From IMG/VR virus record IMGVR_UViG_3300050120_000169, positions 16,088 to 80,087 of that record: DNA of 64,000 nt; one strand, 5' to 3'. This DNA comes from a virus. Positions within the stretch are counted from its first letter, which is position 1. The number at the start of each line of letters is the position of its first letter. The position numbers and the translations under genes are program-made. Of the stretch, positions 39,914 through 48,700 are shown piece after piece. A model generated the notes under the pieces. The model had not been told where the DNA came from. It did not search any database and saw nothing but the letters and a program-made list of their open reading frames with translations.

Positions 39914-40416
39914 TTGTTGTTGGCATTGATCCGAGCACCTGGGTAGGCCTAGCCAGAAGTGACGGCCATGGCGACATCATGGGCAAGTGTGTACACGTAG
40001 ATCTGGTTGGCTGGGAACGCGTGCAATTGATTGCGGAAAACGTGTACAGAACCCTGGAGGTTTGGGAGCCAGAGTTGGCGGTAATAGAAAATTATGCCCT
40101 AGGGATGAAAAAAAGCCCCGATACCCTAGTGACACTGATCGCAATCGGTACTATGATTAGATCCTCGTTGTACAACTTGAACATCCCCTGGATTGAAATT
40201 AGACCCAGTACGCTCAAGAAATGGACAACCGGTAAAGGCAATGCCAAGAAGCCACAGATGGCGGAAGCAGTGAAGAATCGGTGGGGTTACACTTCCCCCT
40301 CTGATGACATTGTAGATGCAGCGGCCCTCGCAGAAATGGGCCACATTCTTGTAGCAAATGGGTTAAAAAATCTTCCAGACGGAGTAAAACATGGACTCAG
40401 CAACTTTCAAGCGTGA
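39910..40416 (+). CDS. RuvC-like Holliday junction resolvase
   Basis: 168 aa from ATG 39910. RNase H-fold carboxylates: GIDPSTWVG (D7), VIENYA (E60), and DDIVDAAALA (D132, D136), the RuvC arrangement. A central helix (KSPDTLVTLIAIGTMIR) and KKPQMAEAV support it. It resolves junctions near the end of replication. Overlaps the next gene by 26 nt. Palindrome copy 11 lies in frame (QLIAEN). Confidence 0.8.
   Translation: MIVVGIDPSTWVGLARSDGHGDIMGKCVHVDLVGWERVQLIAENVYRTLEVWEPELAVIENYALGMKKSPDTLVTLIAIGTMIRSSLYNLNIPWIEIRPSTLKKWTTGKGNAKKPQMAEAVKNRWGYTSPSDDIVDAAALAEMGHILVANGLKNLPDGVKHGLSNFQA
40023..40036 (+). repeat. Dispersed palindrome copy 11 (in gene)
   Basis: GCAATTGATTGCGG in frame in the RuvC-like gene, encoding Gln-Leu-Ile-Ala. 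Confidence 0.85.
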
Positions 40417-41113
40417 CGTATTCCGCACGGTGGGAGTGAAGACGGCTAAATTTGGGTTGCGCAACACCGCTCGATCTAACGCAGACGCGAATTTGTTTCA
40501 CGGAATTATGGGTTTGAACACCGAAGTAGGCGGTATGCTGCAAGGCCTCCAGCCTTATCTCCTGGGATTCCAGCTTAGCCCGGAACTATTGCAAAACGCG
40601 TTCTTGTCGCTGGGCGGTGTGGGCTACTATGCCGTGATGGTCGCCAAGACTCTCAAGGTCAAAGTACCCGGTGCGGGCAAGAAATCCAAGCTGAAAGACA
40701 TGACGCCCACCGAGGCGCTGCTGACCCTTGACCAGCTTGCGGGTGATCTGCTGTATGCGGCGATGGGTGTTTTCCATTCTGGCGAAGTCAGCAAGGCGGA
40801 TGCGGCAGTGGCTATTGAGCAGTTCATGAAAGTCTTGTGGCCGGTGGCTTACGACCTCGTGAGTGTGCCTATGTCTGACGTGTTCGAGAACTACGTCGAG
40901 CGGATTGCCCCGGCATACCCAGTAGGCCTATTTTCCACCAATGAGGAAATGATCGGCAATGCCAAGACGGCCATGCTTGCCGATGAAGACCAGCACATTC
41001 AGCAATACGTGGATGCGCGTAAGCAGGCACAGGCGGTTAAAAAGTCAGCCAAGTTGGCAGTGAAGCTGGCGAAAGAAGGGATGGACAAAGCCGAGAAAGC
41101 TGAAGCGGCCTAG
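40391..41113 (+). CDS. MazG-like fold protein, probably degenerate
   Basis: 240 aa. LFHGIMGLNTEVGGMLQGL and the following LSLGGVGYYAVMVAKTL align by pattern with the EExxE and EElgDxlWY motifs of MazG-like nucleotide pyrophosphohydrolases, but the acidic metal ligands are mostly replaced. C-terminus is a Lys/Ala helix (AVKKSAKLAVKLAKEGMDKA). If right, it may be a non-catalytic relative of the MazG-like enzyme at 62585. Confidence 0.6.
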   Translation: MDSATFKRDVFRTVGVKTAKFGLRNTARSNADANLFHGIMGLNTEVGGMLQGLQPYLLGFQLSPELLQNAFLSLGGVGYYAVMVAKTLKVKVPGAGKKSKLKDMTPTEALLTLDQLAGDLLYAAMGVFHSGEVSKADAAVAIEQFMKVLWPVAYDLVSVPMSDVFENYVERIAPAYPVGLFSTNEEMIGNAKTAMLADEDQHIQQYVDARKQAQAVKKSAKLAVKLAKEGMDKAEKAEAA

Positions 41114-41114
41114 T

Positions 41115-41128
41115 GCAATTGATTGCGG
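41115..41128 (+). repeat. Dispersed palindrome copy 12
   Basis: GCAATTGATTGCGG between the previous stop and promoter P7. Confidence 0.85.
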
Positions 41129-41135
41129 AAACCCT

Positions 41136-41163
41136 TTGACAAATGGGGCGCACGCGTTATAAT
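41136..41163 (+). promoter_or_regulatory. Sigma-70-type promoter P7
   Basis: TTGACA 41136-41141, TATAAT 41158-41163, 16-bp spacer; consensus at the -10. Confidence 0.9.
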
Positions 41164-41206
41164 CAATTCATAAGTTTTAATGAAACATACACAGACGGAG
41201 TATCAC

Positions 41207-42022
41207 ATGACCGACGAAGTAATGACAGACGCAGAAGAACAGCAACCCCTCGAAAAAGTTGACGTAGGGGTGAAATCCAAAGGCAAGGCCACGGGTAACA
41301 CCATCGCAGACGTGGCGGCCAAGGTCGAAGGACTGACCAAAACCAAAGCCCGCAATCGTGCCGACGAACTGGCTGAAAACATCGAAGCCAATTACTTCGA
41401 ACTGGGCGGCGTGCTGAAGGTGATCATGGATAACGGGTGGTTCGAAGGCTATGACAGCTTCCAAACCTTCGTGTTTGAACGCTATGGTTTCCAGAAGCGC
41501 AAGGCCGAGTACCTGATGGGTCTGTATGACCATCTGGTGACCAAGCAAATCCCGTGGGAAAAAGTCGCACATCTGGGTTGGACTAAGGTTGCAATCCTGG
41601 CCTCTGTACTGACGCTCGAAAACCTTGACGAATGGGTGGCACGAGCCGAAGCATCGACGGTGCTGCAATTGACGGCTATGATCAAGGCCAAACCAGAAAG
41701 CGGCGGCGAGTCCACCACCAGTGACGAGGTGGTTACGCTCAAGTACAAGTTTCACAAGGATCAGGCTGAAACGATCCAAACCGGGCTTGCCAAGGCCAAG
41801 GGCGATTTCCAGACCGAGTATGATACGGTCGCAATGGAAAACGTGTTTGCTGGCTATCTGGCAGGGCAATTCGGCGCGGCACCTTCAGCAGGGGGCGACC
41901 TCAAGGCGATCATGAAGGACGCTGGGTGGGAAGCCGTCTTGGGAGCTTTCGATGAACTGTTCCCCGAAATCAATCTGGCAGTAACGCTACCCGGTACGGA
42001 CGCCGAGCAAGCAGCGGCGTAA
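41207..42022 (+). CDS. Hypothetical protein, 271 aa (related to 51539 gene)
   Basis: ATG 41207 after CGGAG. Soluble, helical. Central region (FQTFVFERYGFQKRKAEYLMGLYD ... IPWEKVAHLGWTKVAILASVLT) matches in pattern the 51539-52261 product. The order of a short HTH-like helix pair followed by a wider helical domain recalls some DNA-binding proteins, but no family is assigned. Stands alone between its promoter and two terminators, so probably highly expressed. Confidence 0.75.
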   Translation: MTDEVMTDAEEQQPLEKVDVGVKSKGKATGNTIADVAAKVEGLTKTKARNRADELAENIEANYFELGGVLKVIMDNGWFEGYDSFQTFVFERYGFQKRKAEYLMGLYDHLVTKQIPWEKVAHLGWTKVAILASVLTLENLDEWVARAEASTVLQLTAMIKAKPESGGESTTSDEVVTLKYKFHKDQAETIQTGLAKAKGDFQTEYDTVAMENVFAGYLAGQFGAAPSAGGDLKAIMKDAGWEAVLGAFDELFPEINLAVTLPGTDAEQAAA

Positions 42023-42031
42023 CGCGTCTCC

Positions 42032-42065
42032 AGCACTGCTTCATTCCCCATGGGGCAGTGCTTTT
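42032..42065 (+). terminator. Rho-independent terminator 1
   Basis: AGCACTGC (42032-42039) pairs with GCAGTGCT (42055-42062), then TTT. Confidence 0.75.
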
Positions 42066-42070
42066 CTAGC

Positions 42071-42105
42071 GGGAAGGCTTTTTAACCCGGCCTTCCCCTT
42101 TTTTA
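42071..42105 (+). terminator. Rho-independent terminator 2
   Basis: GGGAAGGC (42071-42078) pairs with GCCTTCCC (42090-42097), followed by a run of T. In tandem with terminator 1. Confidence 0.85.
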
Positions 42106-42125
42106 CCTCTAAAGGAGTAGATGCC

Positions 42126-42404
42126 GTGTCGGTAACCATTATCCGGCCCGTTTCATCGCCCAAAACTCCGCCCGTTGCAGATCCTGCTGTACCCCACGAG
42201 TACAATATTCTTGATGCCCTTGCTGAATTGCATTCGCATAAAGGTACGCTTATGCTCGTACACCGGAGTTCACCAGAGGCTTATCAGGTGCTGGCGTACG
42301 ACAAAGACACCGGACGGGTTAAGTTGAAAGGCCCACACGGGCAATTGCTGCACCCTGTTGTGACGGCGCGTGAAGCTGCGCTATACACCCCGTTGTGGAG
42401 GTAG
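42126..42404 (+). CDS. Hypothetical protein, 92 aa
   Basis: GTG 42126 with GGAG 8 nt upstream. Contains LMLVHRSSPEAYQVLAYDKDTGRVKLKG, a small beta-barrel-like segment. No recognised family. First gene after the tandem terminators. Confidence 0.65.
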   Translation: MSVTIIRPVSSPKTPPVADPAVPHEYNILDALAELHSHKGTLMLVHRSSPEAYQVLAYDKDTGRVKLKGPHGQLLHPVVTAREAALYTPLWR

Positions 42405-42407
42405 AAC

Positions 42408-42626
42408 GTGAACAAAGAGCAAGTACTTCAGGAGCTAGTGGGTAAGCTGCGTGAGCTTGACCTTGATGACGGAGTGGTTGGCATCATTGCCGTCAAAGGC
42501 CGCAACGAAACCACGACCGTGCAGGCATTCAGCACGGCTCATAACAGTTTGATGGCGATTGACTACGCCCAGATCGTGCTCGATATAGCGTCGGCTATCA
42601 AACACCGAGTTCGGTCCATCGTCTAA
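42408..42626 (+). CDS. Hypothetical protein, 72 aa
   Basis: GTG 42408 after GGAGG. Alpha/beta (KEQVLQELVGKLRELDLDDG ... VVGIIAVKG). No recognised family. Confidence 0.65.
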   Translation: MNKEQVLQELVGKLRELDLDDGVVGIIAVKGRNETTTVQAFSTAHNSLMAIDYAQIVLDIASAIKHRVRSIV

Positions 42627-42627
42627 T

Positions 42628-43092
42628 ATGCTAAGCAAAGAACAAGCAGCCAAATATATGGTACTCGCATGGCTGAAGGATTGGTCCGTGCGGCTGTACC
42701 TGGGCACAATTTACCAGACGAACATTCCAGAAGATCCAAAGCAAATCCATAAGGATTACCCTTGGATGCCAGTGTTGGAAAGTTTGTATTTCCATGGCCG
42801 AGGTCGTAAGTATTGCCGTACCTTTATTGCAATGACTTACCCAGATCTGAATAATGCCCTATGCGACGCGGCGGATAATAAGGCGCTGTTGGCTTTGGCT
42901 CCGCGCATCTTGGGCCTGAATAACAAGAATATCCAACTGCAAACGATGTTGCGGAAACCAGATTATGCTGAATGTAAGCGTAGTCAGCTTGACTTTCAGG
43001 CAAATCGGATGATGTCGGACAGCAAGCGGGAAGAACGAAAAAATGCCCTTCGTAGTAACTGGGGAACCGTTAAAGGGAAATGTAACTCATGA
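42628..43092 (+). CDS. Hypothetical protein, 154 aa
   Basis: ATG 42628, 1 nt after the previous stop. Helical and basic. Overlaps the PIG-L gene by 4 nt, so it probably belongs to the same operon. No recognised family. Confidence 0.65.
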   Translation: MLSKEQAAKYMVLAWLKDWSVRLYLGTIYQTNIPEDPKQIHKDYPWMPVLESLYFHGRGRKYCRTFIAMTYPDLNNALCDAADNKALLALAPRILGLNNKNIQLQTMLRKPDYAECKRSQLDFQANRMMSDSKREERKNALRSNWGTVKGKCNS

Positions 43093-43763
43093 AAACCCTT
43101 ATTGTGTCTTGCCACCCTGATGACGAAGCGATTAGTTGCGGGGGGTTGATTCAGAACCGCTTACGGGACGGCCACAGGGTATTTGTGTTGGCGATGTGTG
43201 GCCGGTATTACCAGTACCCAGATCCCGATAAGATGAAAGAGCTACGTCAGGCCCAGCACGCTGAGCTACAGGCTAGTTTGAATGTCCTGGGTAAGAATTA
43301 TCTGGACCAGATAGCCTACGATTTTTGTGATTACTCCAATGGCGAACCCACCAAGGAGGGGTATCACAAGTGGCTGGACGTGATTGAAGACCACCTCGTA
43401 CGGGGGTACGATGAAGTGGTTATTCCAAATCCCTACGATAACCATCAAGACCACCGGCATTTGCACGAGTGCTGTAAAATCGCCCTGCGCTCGTACAACC
43501 TGGGCGCGGTTAAGCGGATCCTGATGTGGCACGCCCTAGACGGTAGCTATCAGGAACGGTCAACATGGTTCGAACCTATGACCCTCGGCCAGCTTGAAAA
43601 TAAGAAGAACGCCCTGTTGTGTTACCGCACTGAAGTACGGCCCCTGCCACACCCTAGGGCACTGGATAACCTTGATGCTCACGCACGAGTAACCGGTAGT
43701 CAGGCAGGGTTGCTGTACGCCGAGCCTTTTACCGTCTATATGATTCGTGGAGAATTAGAATGA
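43089..43763 (+). CDS. PIG-L/LmbE-type N-acetyl-sugar deacetylase
   Basis: 224 aa. Zinc-dependent hydrolase that removes acetyl groups from GlcNAc-type compounds. The HPDDE motif is at residues 9-13 (CHPDDEAISCGG), and NPYDNHQDHRHLH at about 117 supplies the second metal His. It forms an operon with the methyltransferase-like and glycosyltransferase genes (4-nt overlap to the next), suggesting a sugar-based modification. Confidence 0.85.
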   Translation: MKTLIVSCHPDDEAISCGGLIQNRLRDGHRVFVLAMCGRYYQYPDPDKMKELRQAQHAELQASLNVLGKNYLDQIAYDFCDYSNGEPTKEGYHKWLDVIEDHLVRGYDEVVIPNPYDNHQDHRHLHECCKIALRSYNLGAVKRILMWHALDGSYQERSTWFEPMTLGQLENKKNALLCYRTEVRPLPHPRALDNLDAHARVTGSQAGLLYAEPFTVYMIRGELE

Positions 43764-44452
43764 AAATCGAACAAATTGATGTGAGTTTGGCGTCGGCTCA
43801 GGCATCGTCAAATTTCTTTAACGCGTTGTCGAAAGTGTACGATCTGTCGAATATGGAGGTGCTCGATGCCTTCGCCCGTAATGGGCAACTGACGGTTAGC
43901 CATTATGCCCACTGGGTAAAGGCCGTAGACTGTTGGGAGTTTTGCGATGAGCATCGGGAGGCGCTGCAATCAATTGCGGGTGTGCGTGAGGTGGTAATCG
44001 GCTGTTCGTATGACTTGTCCGATGCCGAACGTATCATGGAAGTGAGCAAGTACGACATGGTGGTAATTGATGCCCCACAAAGCTTCCATAACAGTAATCA
44101 CGGTGGTCCGATGTGTGGGCATTTGGATTTTCTGACGGACTACACCGAACACCTGTTGAAAGACCGGGCACTGGTTATGTTGTACGTCAACAAGGTGCCT
44201 TACGATCCGGCGAAGGAAGGACACCACGGGCTAGACTCGTACGAGAACTTCGATTTTGATATGTGGATGAAGCGCCGATTAGAGTTTTACGGCTGGGTGG
44301 ACATCAATGAGCAGGTTGCCTTACAGGCCTACGAGGATGTTTTTCACCGGATGGGCCGCAAGATCAAGTCGGTTTTCATGCACCCCCTGCCGGATAATGT
44401 TCCCGGCAAACCGCCTGCATTCTATATGGTGCTCGAAACGGTCAAGGTATAG
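43760..44452 (+). CDS. SAM-dependent methyltransferase-like protein
   Basis: 230 aa, ATG overlapping the PIG-L stop. Rossmann-type pattern: NMEVLDAFARNGQLTVSHY (motif I-like) with AVDCWEF (acidic at strand 2), then YDMVVIDAPQ (motif IV-like). The glycine-rich loop is weak, so catalytic status is uncertain. Located between a deacetylase and a glycosyltransferase. Palindrome copy 13 lies in frame (LQSIAGV). Confidence 0.65.
   Translation: MKIEQIDVSLASAQASSNFFNALSKVYDLSNMEVLDAFARNGQLTVSHYAHWVKAVDCWEFCDEHREALQSIAGVREVVIGCSYDLSDAERIMEVSKYDMVVIDAPQSFHNSNHGGPMCGHLDFLTDYTEHLLKDRALVMLYVNKVPYDPAKEGHHGLDSYENFDFDMWMKRRLEFYGWVDINEQVALQAYEDVFHRMGRKIKSVFMHPLPDNVPGKPPAFYMVLETVKV
43966..43979 (+). repeat. 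Dispersed palindrome copy 13 (in gene)
   Basis: GCAATCAATTGCGG in frame, encoding Gln-Ser-Ile-Ala. Confidence 0.85.
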
Positions 44453-44454
44453 AC

Positions 44455-45885
44455 ATGAAAATTCTTGTGGATCCGGTCTACACCCAGCGTGTTCGCATTT
44501 GCTCCGGCAGCTATCTTGCGTGGCAGATAGTCGAGGAAATGAGCAAGCGCCGCGAGGATGTATTTTTCTATATGATCCTGCCCGAAGAAAAAATGGAGCA
44601 GGCGGACTGGGATTGGATCAACAGTAGGCCCTACCGCGACCGAGTTACGCTGCTAGACATGTACACCAATCCGGTGGATCGGTTGAGTGAGTTGTACATG
44701 CTGCGCGATGGCTTGCATAAAATCTTGCACCCGCTTAACCGTAATACCTGGGATATCGATATTGTGGTCAGTGGCCGGATCCCGGTGTTGAAACATATGA
44801 TGATCCACAGTAGTAGACCGGGCGGTAAGCTACGTAGTGCCAGGGCGTTCTTTGGCACTGACAACATGCCCTGCCTGCCTGGACGGGACACAGTTCCGTG
44901 GCATGAGCACGCGTACGCCGACACGATTATGTCCTATGCTATGTCGGACGGAATCTTGATCAGTGGTATGTGGATGAAGAAGCTGATCGCGCACACGGCC
45001 CGTGAAGTATTGTCACCAGCTTGGCAGAAACGTGCGTTGGCAAACGTGTACGGCGCGAACCTGATCAAGCTGGAGCGGCTCAAGATGGGACGAGATTATG
45101 TTCCCGGTAAGGATTTCAATATCGGCTTTACCGGGCGCATTACCGGCACTCGGAATTTTGAGGGGGTGGCTGAGTTATTCCGTAAGCAATTCAGTTTCCC
45201 GCTTGGGCCAAACAAGGCCTGCCTTAAATTCAGTATCAGTACGAACAGTCAGTGTGTTGGGGCGGCTGACGCGGGGGAGATCGATTTTATCGACTATCAG
45301 ATGAATGACCGGGCGGCCTTTTACACATTTTTGGAGACCCAGCATCTGGTGGTCAACTTGAGTTCTACCGAGGACTTTTCGATTACCACGCACGAGACGT
45401 TGCGGCATGGCGTGCCGATGATTGTGTATGATCGGCCCTGGACTGAATTTTTAGGCCCAGACTACCCGTTCCGGGTAAAGGGTGAAACCGAGGCCTATGC
45501 ATTGATTAACGCGTTTGTGGCCGATTATCCGAAGATGTACAAGCTATTCTCGGATTGGGAAAGCACTTGGTGGAAGAACTATGTGGAAAGTCCTGAAACC
45601 AACGTGACTACCAGCGAAAAGTTGATTCAACTGATCAATGATTTCGAAATCAAGCGGGCCGAGGCATTCCTTAAGCAGGGGGCTATGGCACGGGAGCGGC
45701 TGCAATCAATTGCGGAAACCGAACTGGATTTGACCGAGATAGCCTTTGAAAGCATCCCCAAAGGCGACCGGGTAACATCGCTGGCGCTGGGGCGTGTACC
45801 TAATACCTTGGTGTGGAAAGTCATTGCATACGAACTTGGTTATACTGATACAGCTAAAACCGGCATTATGGTAAGGAAGACCTAA
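44455..45885 (+). CDS. Glycosyltransferase, GT-B (GT4-like)
   Basis: 476 aa. C-terminal signature STEDFSITTHETLRHGVPMIV is the GT4 ExFxxxxxE nucleotide-sugar site, and FNIGFTGRITGTRNFEGVAELF opens the second Rossmann half. It would transfer a sugar to DNA, protein or a small molecule; the acceptor is not visible. It neighbours the PIG-L deacetylase, methyltransferase-like and ParB-like genes. Palindrome copy 14 lies in frame (LQSIAET). Confidence 0.75.
   Translation: MKILVDPVYTQRVRICSGSYLAWQIVEEMSKRREDVFFYMILPEEKMEQADWDWINSRPYRDRVTLLDMYTNPVDRLSELYMLRDGLHKILHPLNRNTWDIDIVVSGRIPVLKHMMIHSSRPGGKLRSARAFFGTDNMPCLPGRDTVPWHEHAYADTIMSYAMSDGILISGMWMKKLIAHTAREVLSPAWQKRALANVYGANLIKLERLKMGRDYVPGKDFNIGFTGRITGTRNFEGVAELFRKQFSFPLGPNKACLKFSISTNSQCVGAADAGEIDFIDYQMNDRAAFYTFLETQHLVVNLSSTEDFSITTHETLRHGVPMIVYDRPWTEFLGPDYPFRVKGETEAYALINAFVADYPKMYKLFSDWESTWWKNYVESPETNVTTSEKLIQLINDFEIKRAEAFLKQGAMARERLQSIAETELDLTEIAFESIPKGDRVTSLALGRVPNTLVWKVIAYELGYTDTAKTGIMVRKT
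45702..45715 (+). repeat. Dispersed palindrome copy 14 (in gene)
   Basis: GCAATCAATTGCGG in frame in the glycosyltransferase gene, encoding Gln-Ser-Ile-Ala. Confidence 0.85.
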
Positions 45886-46737
45886 ATGGATGCGCTGGAA
45901 AAGACCAAAGCCCTAGGCCGTGTTTTTCTGCCGGTGGAAGCGCTTGAGCCAAATAAAGATAACCCAAACACGATGTCGGACGCAGAATTTAATATGTTGT
46001 CCGATAACATCGAGAAGACTGGGATTACCGATCCAATTTTTGTTCGGCTTATTTCGCCAGGACAGTACCGTATTGTCGGTGGACACCACCGCTGGGAAGT
46101 GGCAAAGCTCCTGGGGTTTGTTGAAGTCCCATGCACTGTGATCGATGATCCCGAGTTCGATGATGATGCAGAAAAGTATCAAATGGTGCGTATGAACGTG
46201 ATTCGAGGTCGCATGACCCCGGATAAGTTCCTTAAGTTGTACAACAGTCTCAATAAGAAGCATGGGGCTGAAATCATGGCCGAGGCCTTCGGTTTTGTTG
46301 ACGAAGAACAGTTCAAGAAGCTCACCAAGCAGATGAGCGCTACCTTACCACCGGAACTCCAAGGGGATTTTGAGAAGGCGGCCAAAGAAATCAAGACTAT
46401 CGACGGCCTCTCTAAACTACTTAACGGGATGTTCAGTAAATATGGTAATACTCTCGACTATAACTTTATGTTGCTAGATTATGGCGGGAGAGATAGTGTG
46501 TGGATTCGTATGGCAGCTTCTGAAAAGAAAAAGCTGGTGTCCTTAGGGTATAAATGTGTAGATGGGTCGGTTAGTTTGGATTCTGTGTTGAATGGGTTGA
46601 TTGACTTTTCTTTATCAGACAAAGGTAGCCAGATATTGGCTCAATTGATAAAAGAAGGGAAGAAAGTTACACTTTCGGATGGGATTGAATTACCCACTCT
46701 GGAGAATTTAGATGAGCACCCTAAAGGGCACTATTAG
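45886..46737 (+). CDS. ParB/sulfiredoxin-fold protein
   Basis: 283 aa. N-terminal ParB nuclease-like motifs: PVEALEPNKDNPN, EKTGITDPIFVR, YRIVGGHHRWEVAKLLGFVEVPC. Such proteins bind CTP or DNA and often accompany DNA-modification or packaging genes in phages. The last third is more AT-rich than the start, as if altered by the neighbouring HNH insertion, whose start overlaps this end by 26 nt. Confidence 0.8.
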   Translation: MDALEKTKALGRVFLPVEALEPNKDNPNTMSDAEFNMLSDNIEKTGITDPIFVRLISPGQYRIVGGHHRWEVAKLLGFVEVPCTVIDDPEFDDDAEKYQMVRMNVIRGRMTPDKFLKLYNSLNKKHGAEIMAEAFGFVDEEQFKKLTKQMSATLPPELQGDFEKAAKEIKTIDGLSKLLNGMFSKYGNTLDYNFMLLDYGGRDSVWIRMAASEKKKLVSLGYKCVDGSVSLDSVLNGLIDFSLSDKGSQILAQLIKEGKKVTLSDGIELPTLENLDEHPKGHY

Positions 46738-47233
46738 AAAAGCTGGGAAGAAAGTAAGGGATTGGTTAGGTGATATTAAAGCTGTGCAATTGATTGCGGA
46801 AGGGTGCGGTGAATGTATGCCCTATACTGGTCGAGTAGATAAAAACGGGTATGGTAGATGCCCCTGGGAAGGGGTTGGAAATACTTTAACGCATCGGTTA
46901 GCCTATGCAGTGGCTCATGACTTATCACTAACAGATATCGAGGGTGTAGTGGTTCGACACACTTGTGATAACCCTCCGTGTTGTAACCCTAATCATTTAG
47001 TTGTCGGGACACACGGGGATAATTGCAAAGATAAAATTATTCGCGGAAGACTTCCGGTTGGAGAAGACGCAGGTCCGTCTAAATTGACCGAAGCCCAAGT
47101 TAGAGAAATTAAAACTAGATTATTGGGCGGAGAACGTGGCAAAGTGTTAGCAAAAGAGTTTGGCGTCCACGTGATGACGATTAGTGATATCAAGCGTGGG
47201 GCCACATGGAGGCATGTAAATGTCCAAGTTTAA
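46712..47233 (+). CDS. HNH homing endonuclease (HNH_3 type)
   Basis: 173 aa. CGECMPYTGRVDKNGYG, LTHRLAYAVAH, VVRHTCDNPPCCNPNHLVVGTHGDN: the HNH_3 core, then a C-terminal HTH (LTEAQVREIKTRLL). ATG 46712 has GGAG 7 nt upstream and lies inside the ParB-like gene's end; its own end overlaps the next gene by 14 nt. AT-rich; palindrome copy 15 lies in frame (VQLIAEG). Confidence 0.85.
   Translation: MSTLKGTIRKAGKKVRDWLGDIKAVQLIAEGCGECMPYTGRVDKNGYGRCPWEGVGNTLTHRLAYAVAHDLSLTDIEGVVVRHTCDNPPCCNPNHLVVGTHGDNCKDKIIRGRLPVGEDAGPSKLTEAQVREIKTRLLGGERGKVLAKEFGVHVMTISDIKRGATWRHVNVQV
46786..46799 (+). repeat. Dispersed palindrome copy 15 (in HNH gene)
   Basis: GCAATTGATTGCGG in frame near the HNH gene start, encoding Gln-Leu-Ile-Ala. 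Confidence 0.85.
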
Positions 47234-47702
47234 GCGTATCGAAGAACTGCCTGCCACAGTGCTATTGGATGTGCGGGCGGGTATATACGAGCCGATAATC
47301 CTGGCCCAGTACTTGCAAAAGCAGGGGTATTTTACTGACGTAGCCGAGGCTACCTTGACCCAATTAGTTGGGGCTTATCGCAAAAGTTTGAAGATCCCCG
47401 AGGGGACTTCCGAAGACTCGGTGCCTGACGAGTTCAACCCCCTGGCAGAAATCCTGGCAGTAGCCAAACAGCAGAAAGAACGCGTCCGGCTGGCAGTGTC
47501 TAAAGAAAAAGAAATCAATATGCCGCTCGACGCCACGAACAAGGTGATTCAAGAGTACCAGCAGACATTAGCGCTCATGCAGAAGATGCAGATCGAACGT
47601 GATTTGGCAGATACTAAGGTAAAACTACCAGCGGGATCCAATAATGTGACGGCTCGTATCAAAGATATGATGCGCTGGGCGAACACGCAAGACCGAGAGT
47701 AA
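47220..47702 (+). CDS. Hypothetical helical protein, 160 aa
   Basis: ATG 47220 inside the HNH end. Helical, charged; the C-terminal half (VIQEYQQTLALMQKMQIERDLADTKV in pieces) likely forms a coiled coil. Next to a ParB-like protein, it could be a small packaging or DNA-binding factor; this is positional guesswork. Confidence 0.65.
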   Translation: MSKFKRIEELPATVLLDVRAGIYEPIILAQYLQKQGYFTDVAEATLTQLVGAYRKSLKIPEGTSEDSVPDEFNPLAEILAVAKQQKERVRLAVSKEKEINMPLDATNKVIQEYQQTLALMQKMQIERDLADTKVKLPAGSNNVTARIKDMMRWANTQDRE

Positions 47703-47707
47703 CGGGT

Positions 47708-48325
47708 ATGAAAATTATTGCTGAGAGGCATAAGGACGGACACCGGCAGTGGTTGTGTGTCTGCTTGTGTGGTAAAGAGGGGTGGTTCAAGGCCTCCCCC
47801 GGCACTGCTGGGCCACCAGAAACTTGTAGATGCAACAAGACAGTAGTGGTAAATCCCAAGAAGGTGGGTGCCCCCAACTTCCGCCATGGAAAATCGACCA
47901 CCAGAGTCCATGTGATGTGGACTACCATGAAGCAGCGGTGCCTAAATACTCGATCTACGATCTATGCGGAATACGGTGGTAGAGGCATCAAGATTTGTGA
48001 GCGCTGGCTGTCCTTTGATAATTTTTATGCCGATATGGGGGATCCGCCAGAAGGCATGATGTTAGGGCTTTACCCTAACCCCGATGGGAATTACGAGCCG
48101 GGTAATTGCGCCTGGGTTACGCGTGCAGAGAATAAAAGAAAAGCCCATAAGTACACTATCGATGGTGTATCTAAGACACTTAAGGAGTGGGCTAAAGCAA
48201 CGGGCTTGCCGTACAGTACGTTGTACAACAGGTTGGTGATCAACAAGATGGATCCGATAAAGGCCGTTACAAAAAATCGAGCAACGGTAGAAACTAAAAC
48301 TGGTGTATCTCATAGGTGCCTATAA
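47708..48325 (+). CDS. HNH homing endonuclease (AP2-like)
   Basis: 205 aa. N-terminal zinc-ribbon-like part (WLCVCLCGKEGW ... CRCN), then VMWTTMKQRCLN ... GGRGIKICERWLSFDNFYADMG and GNYEPGNCAWVTRAEN, the same nuclease style as the 26438 gene, with a C-terminal HTH (LKEWAKATGLPYSTLYNRL). The stop overlaps the next ATG (TAATG). Confidence 0.8.
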   Translation: MKIIAERHKDGHRQWLCVCLCGKEGWFKASPGTAGPPETCRCNKTVVVNPKKVGAPNFRHGKSTTRVHVMWTTMKQRCLNTRSTIYAEYGGRGIKICERWLSFDNFYADMGDPPEGMMLGLYPNPDGNYEPGNCAWVTRAENKRKAHKYTIDGVSKTLKEWAKATGLPYSTLYNRLVINKMDPIKAVTKNRATVETKTGVSHRCL

Positions 48326-48633
48326 TGAGTCTGACCAATGACCCTAATGATCCTGGCCTAAAAAAGATTGGACCAGACAATTTACAAGAAAAGTACCTCG
48401 TATTGTCCGAGGAAGAACGGGCGAAAGGCTTCGTTCGCCCTTACCGCGACGCATACCGGCATGACGTGTGCGGGGCTGTGACCGTGATGGGACGTGCCCT
48501 GTCGGAGACTTATGCCCGGGATCCCTATTTTTACAGCGGTACTTATTGTGTGCGATGCAAGAACCATTATCCGGTGGGTGAATTCCACTGGTATGAGTTC
48601 GACGGCACCGAGGGACCGACGCTAGGTGAGTAA
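48325..48633 (+). CDS. Zinc-finger-like hypothetical protein, 102 aa
   Basis: ATG 48325, overlapping the HNH stop. Contains a C-x..C-x2-C-like set (HDVCGAV ... YCVRCKNHYP) that may bind zinc. No family assigned. Confidence 0.65.
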   Translation: MSLTNDPNDPGLKKIGPDNLQEKYLVLSEEERAKGFVRPYRDAYRHDVCGAVTVMGRALSETYARDPYFYSGTYCVRCKNHYPVGEFHWYEFDGTEGPTLGE

Positions 48634-48700
48634 TATGTCATGCGGCTGGCAAGTAAGAACACCATCCCCTATAATTAAACAGTTGTCCGGGGGGTGGGCC

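Noticed and set aside
41177-41869. Minus-strand open frame (230 codons)
   Set aside because: Antisense shadow of the 41207 gene, which has a strong promoter and SD.
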